DNA of 64,000 nt, from NCBI GenBank assembly GCA_900543585.1, contig UQRP01000006.1, positions 27,696-91,695 of the forward strand, written 5' to 3'. Under the pieces are notes generated by a model. The model saw only the letters and a list, made by a program, of their open reading frames with translations. It did no database searches and was not told the DNA's origin. Positions 63,801-64,000 of this stretch are shown one piece after another. The stretch is from an uncultured Prevotella sp. Its GTDB lineage: Bacteria; Bacteroidota; Bacteroidia; Bacteroidales; Bacteroidaceae. The position numbers and the translations under genes are program-made. Position 1 is the first letter of the stretch. Each line of letters starts with the position of its first letter.

Positions 63801-64000
63801 TCTGATGCTGACAAGCAGCCGCAGGCCCTGGAGCTGCTCCATGAGAAGAAGATTGACATGGTGGTGAACATCCCTAAGAACCTCACCGCCGGGGAGCTCA
63901 CCAACGGCTACAAGATACGTCGTGCCGCCATCGACCTCAACGTGCCGCTCATCACGAACAGCCGTCTCGCCTCGGCCTTCATCAATGCCTTCACGACGCT
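60819..64000 (+). CDS. carB: Carbamoyl-phosphate synthase, large subunit, 3' end outside window
   Basis: The visible part has about 1060 codons, nearly the full usual length. It opens with KKVLLLGSGALKIGEAGEFD. Two ATP-grasp halves follow: the first has ALGGLGSGFANND near residue 168, the second begins VIVLGSGAYRIGSSVEFDWC near residue 563. The C-terminal MGS domain (VLLSTGGAKQKADMLDAAR onward) has begun and continues past the end. The protein makes carbamoyl phosphate from bicarbonate, ammonia and two ATP. It follows carA by 13 bases. Confidence 0.96.
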   Translation, partial: MRNPDIKKVLLLGSGALKIGEAGEFDYSGSQALKALREEGIKTVLINPNIATVQTSEGVADQIYFLPVQPYFVERVIAKEHPDGILLSFGGQTALNCGVELEESGVLEKYNVKVLGTPVKAIMDTEDRERFVEKLDEIDVHTIKSEACEDMASALQAAKDLGYPVIVRAAYALGGLGSGFANNDDELRKICEKAFSFSPQVLVEKSLKGWKEIEYEVVRDRYDNCITVCNMENFDPLGIHTGESIVIAPSQTLTNSEYHKLRALSIKIVRHIGIVGECNVQYAFDPNSEDYRVIEVNARLSRSSALASKATGYPLAFVAAKLGLGYGLFELKNSVTKTTSAFFEPALDYVVCKIPRWDLSKFRGVDKELGSSMKSVGEVMAIGRNFEEAIQKGLRMIGQGMHGFVENKELEIPDIDTALREPTDKRVFVISKAMHKGYSVDDIHELTKIDRWFLYKLKHIIDIDEKLKKCNANTLDKELLREAKVYGFTDFQIARAIGLEDEYHNMHKALLVVRQLRKTYGILPVVKQIDTLAAEYPAQTNYLYLTYAGVKSDIDFARDHRSVIVLGSGAYRIGSSVEFDWCGVQALNTIRKQGYRSIMINYNPETVSTDYDMCDRLFFEELTFERVMDIIDLEQPYGVIVSTGGQIPNNLAMYLDAENVPILGTQAKDIDNAEDREKFSEMLNNLGINQPEWSALKSMDDIDKFVKRVGFPVLVRPSYVLSGAAMNVCSNEDELRRFLQLAANVSEDHPVVVSKFIEHAKEIDFDAVARNGEIMAYAISEHIEFAGVHSGDATLQLPPQKLYVETVRRIKRVSRKIAAALHINGPFNVQYMARENDILVIECNLRSSRSFPFVSKVLKINFIELATKIMLGVPVERPAKNLFDLDYVGIKASQFSFNRLQKADPVLGVDMSSTGEVGCLGDDTNQALLKAELAVGQRVPKHTVLLSTGGAKQKADMLDAARRLADNGYALYATPGTSRYLTENGVENTLVYWPSDADKQPQALELLHEKKIDMVVNIPKNLTAGELTNGYKIRRAAIDLNVPLITNSRLASAFINAFTT

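Overview
The window looks like chromosomal DNA of a Prevotella-type bacterium (Bacteroidota, Bacteroidales). The evidence is a SusC/SusD pair with accessory lipoproteins, many Bacteroidota-only families (DUF4230, DUF4302, DUF4421, DUF4738, BACON), a fused FeoA-FeoB, pyruvate:ferredoxin oxidoreductase, and repeated -7 boxes of the Bacteroidota form TAnnTTTG. Several of these boxes have a TTG 19-20 bases upstream. No phage, integrase, transposase or CRISPR array was seen.

Layout. 0-10 kb: the end of a periplasmic PpiC-type chaperone, an M48 metalloprotease lipoprotein, an alpha-2-macroglobulin gene cut by one in-frame TAG, and a MacB-type ABC permease whose ATPase partner has lost its N-terminal half next to a palindrome-rich insert. 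10-18.9 kb: riboflavin synthase with a structured upstream RNA, pyruvate:ferredoxin oxidoreductase, an AAA-type ATPase, an ATP-grasp-like protein convergent with an OprP-like porin, and tRNA-Pro. 18.9-25 kb: a glnS-TPR-dedA operon, a candidate small RNA, mltG, and a phosphoglycolate phosphatase. 25-33.6 kb: a five-gene outer-membrane import operon (SusC, SusD, zinc metallohydrolase lipoprotein, DUF4302, BACON). 33.8-36.4 kb: a GH25 lysozyme, a zinc-ribbon membrane protein and rpiB. 36.5-42.5 kb: a six-gene plus-strand run (oxidoreductase, DUF4421, DUF1460 amidase, rarA, D-2-hydroxyacid dehydrogenase, TRIC channel). 42.5-46.3 kb: paired DUF4230 genes, a DUF4738 lipoprotein, and a TPR-ribH-hypothetical operon. 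46.4-57.6 kb: recF, mutS2, a LolA-like gene, a tiny independent transcription unit for two short peptides, ACT plus UPF0210, feoAB, DUF721, and ansA with a small helicase-associated-domain protein. 57.7-64 kb: a glutamine amidotransferase cluster, purF-like then carA then carB, with carB running off the end.

Most of the window is ordinary core metabolism and envelope biology. The observations that stand out lie between genes. They are a roughly 210-nt structured RNA upstream of ribE, a 22-bp dyad repeat family present at two distant loci, a self-contained unit at 51.1-51.4 kb encoding a 37-residue peptide with a Gly-Gly near its end, a candidate small RNA at 22.9 kb, and a dyad inside the feoAB promoter. 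Two genes are clearly damaged: the alpha-2-macroglobulin and the ABC ATPase. All assignments come from reading the sequence; no database search was run.
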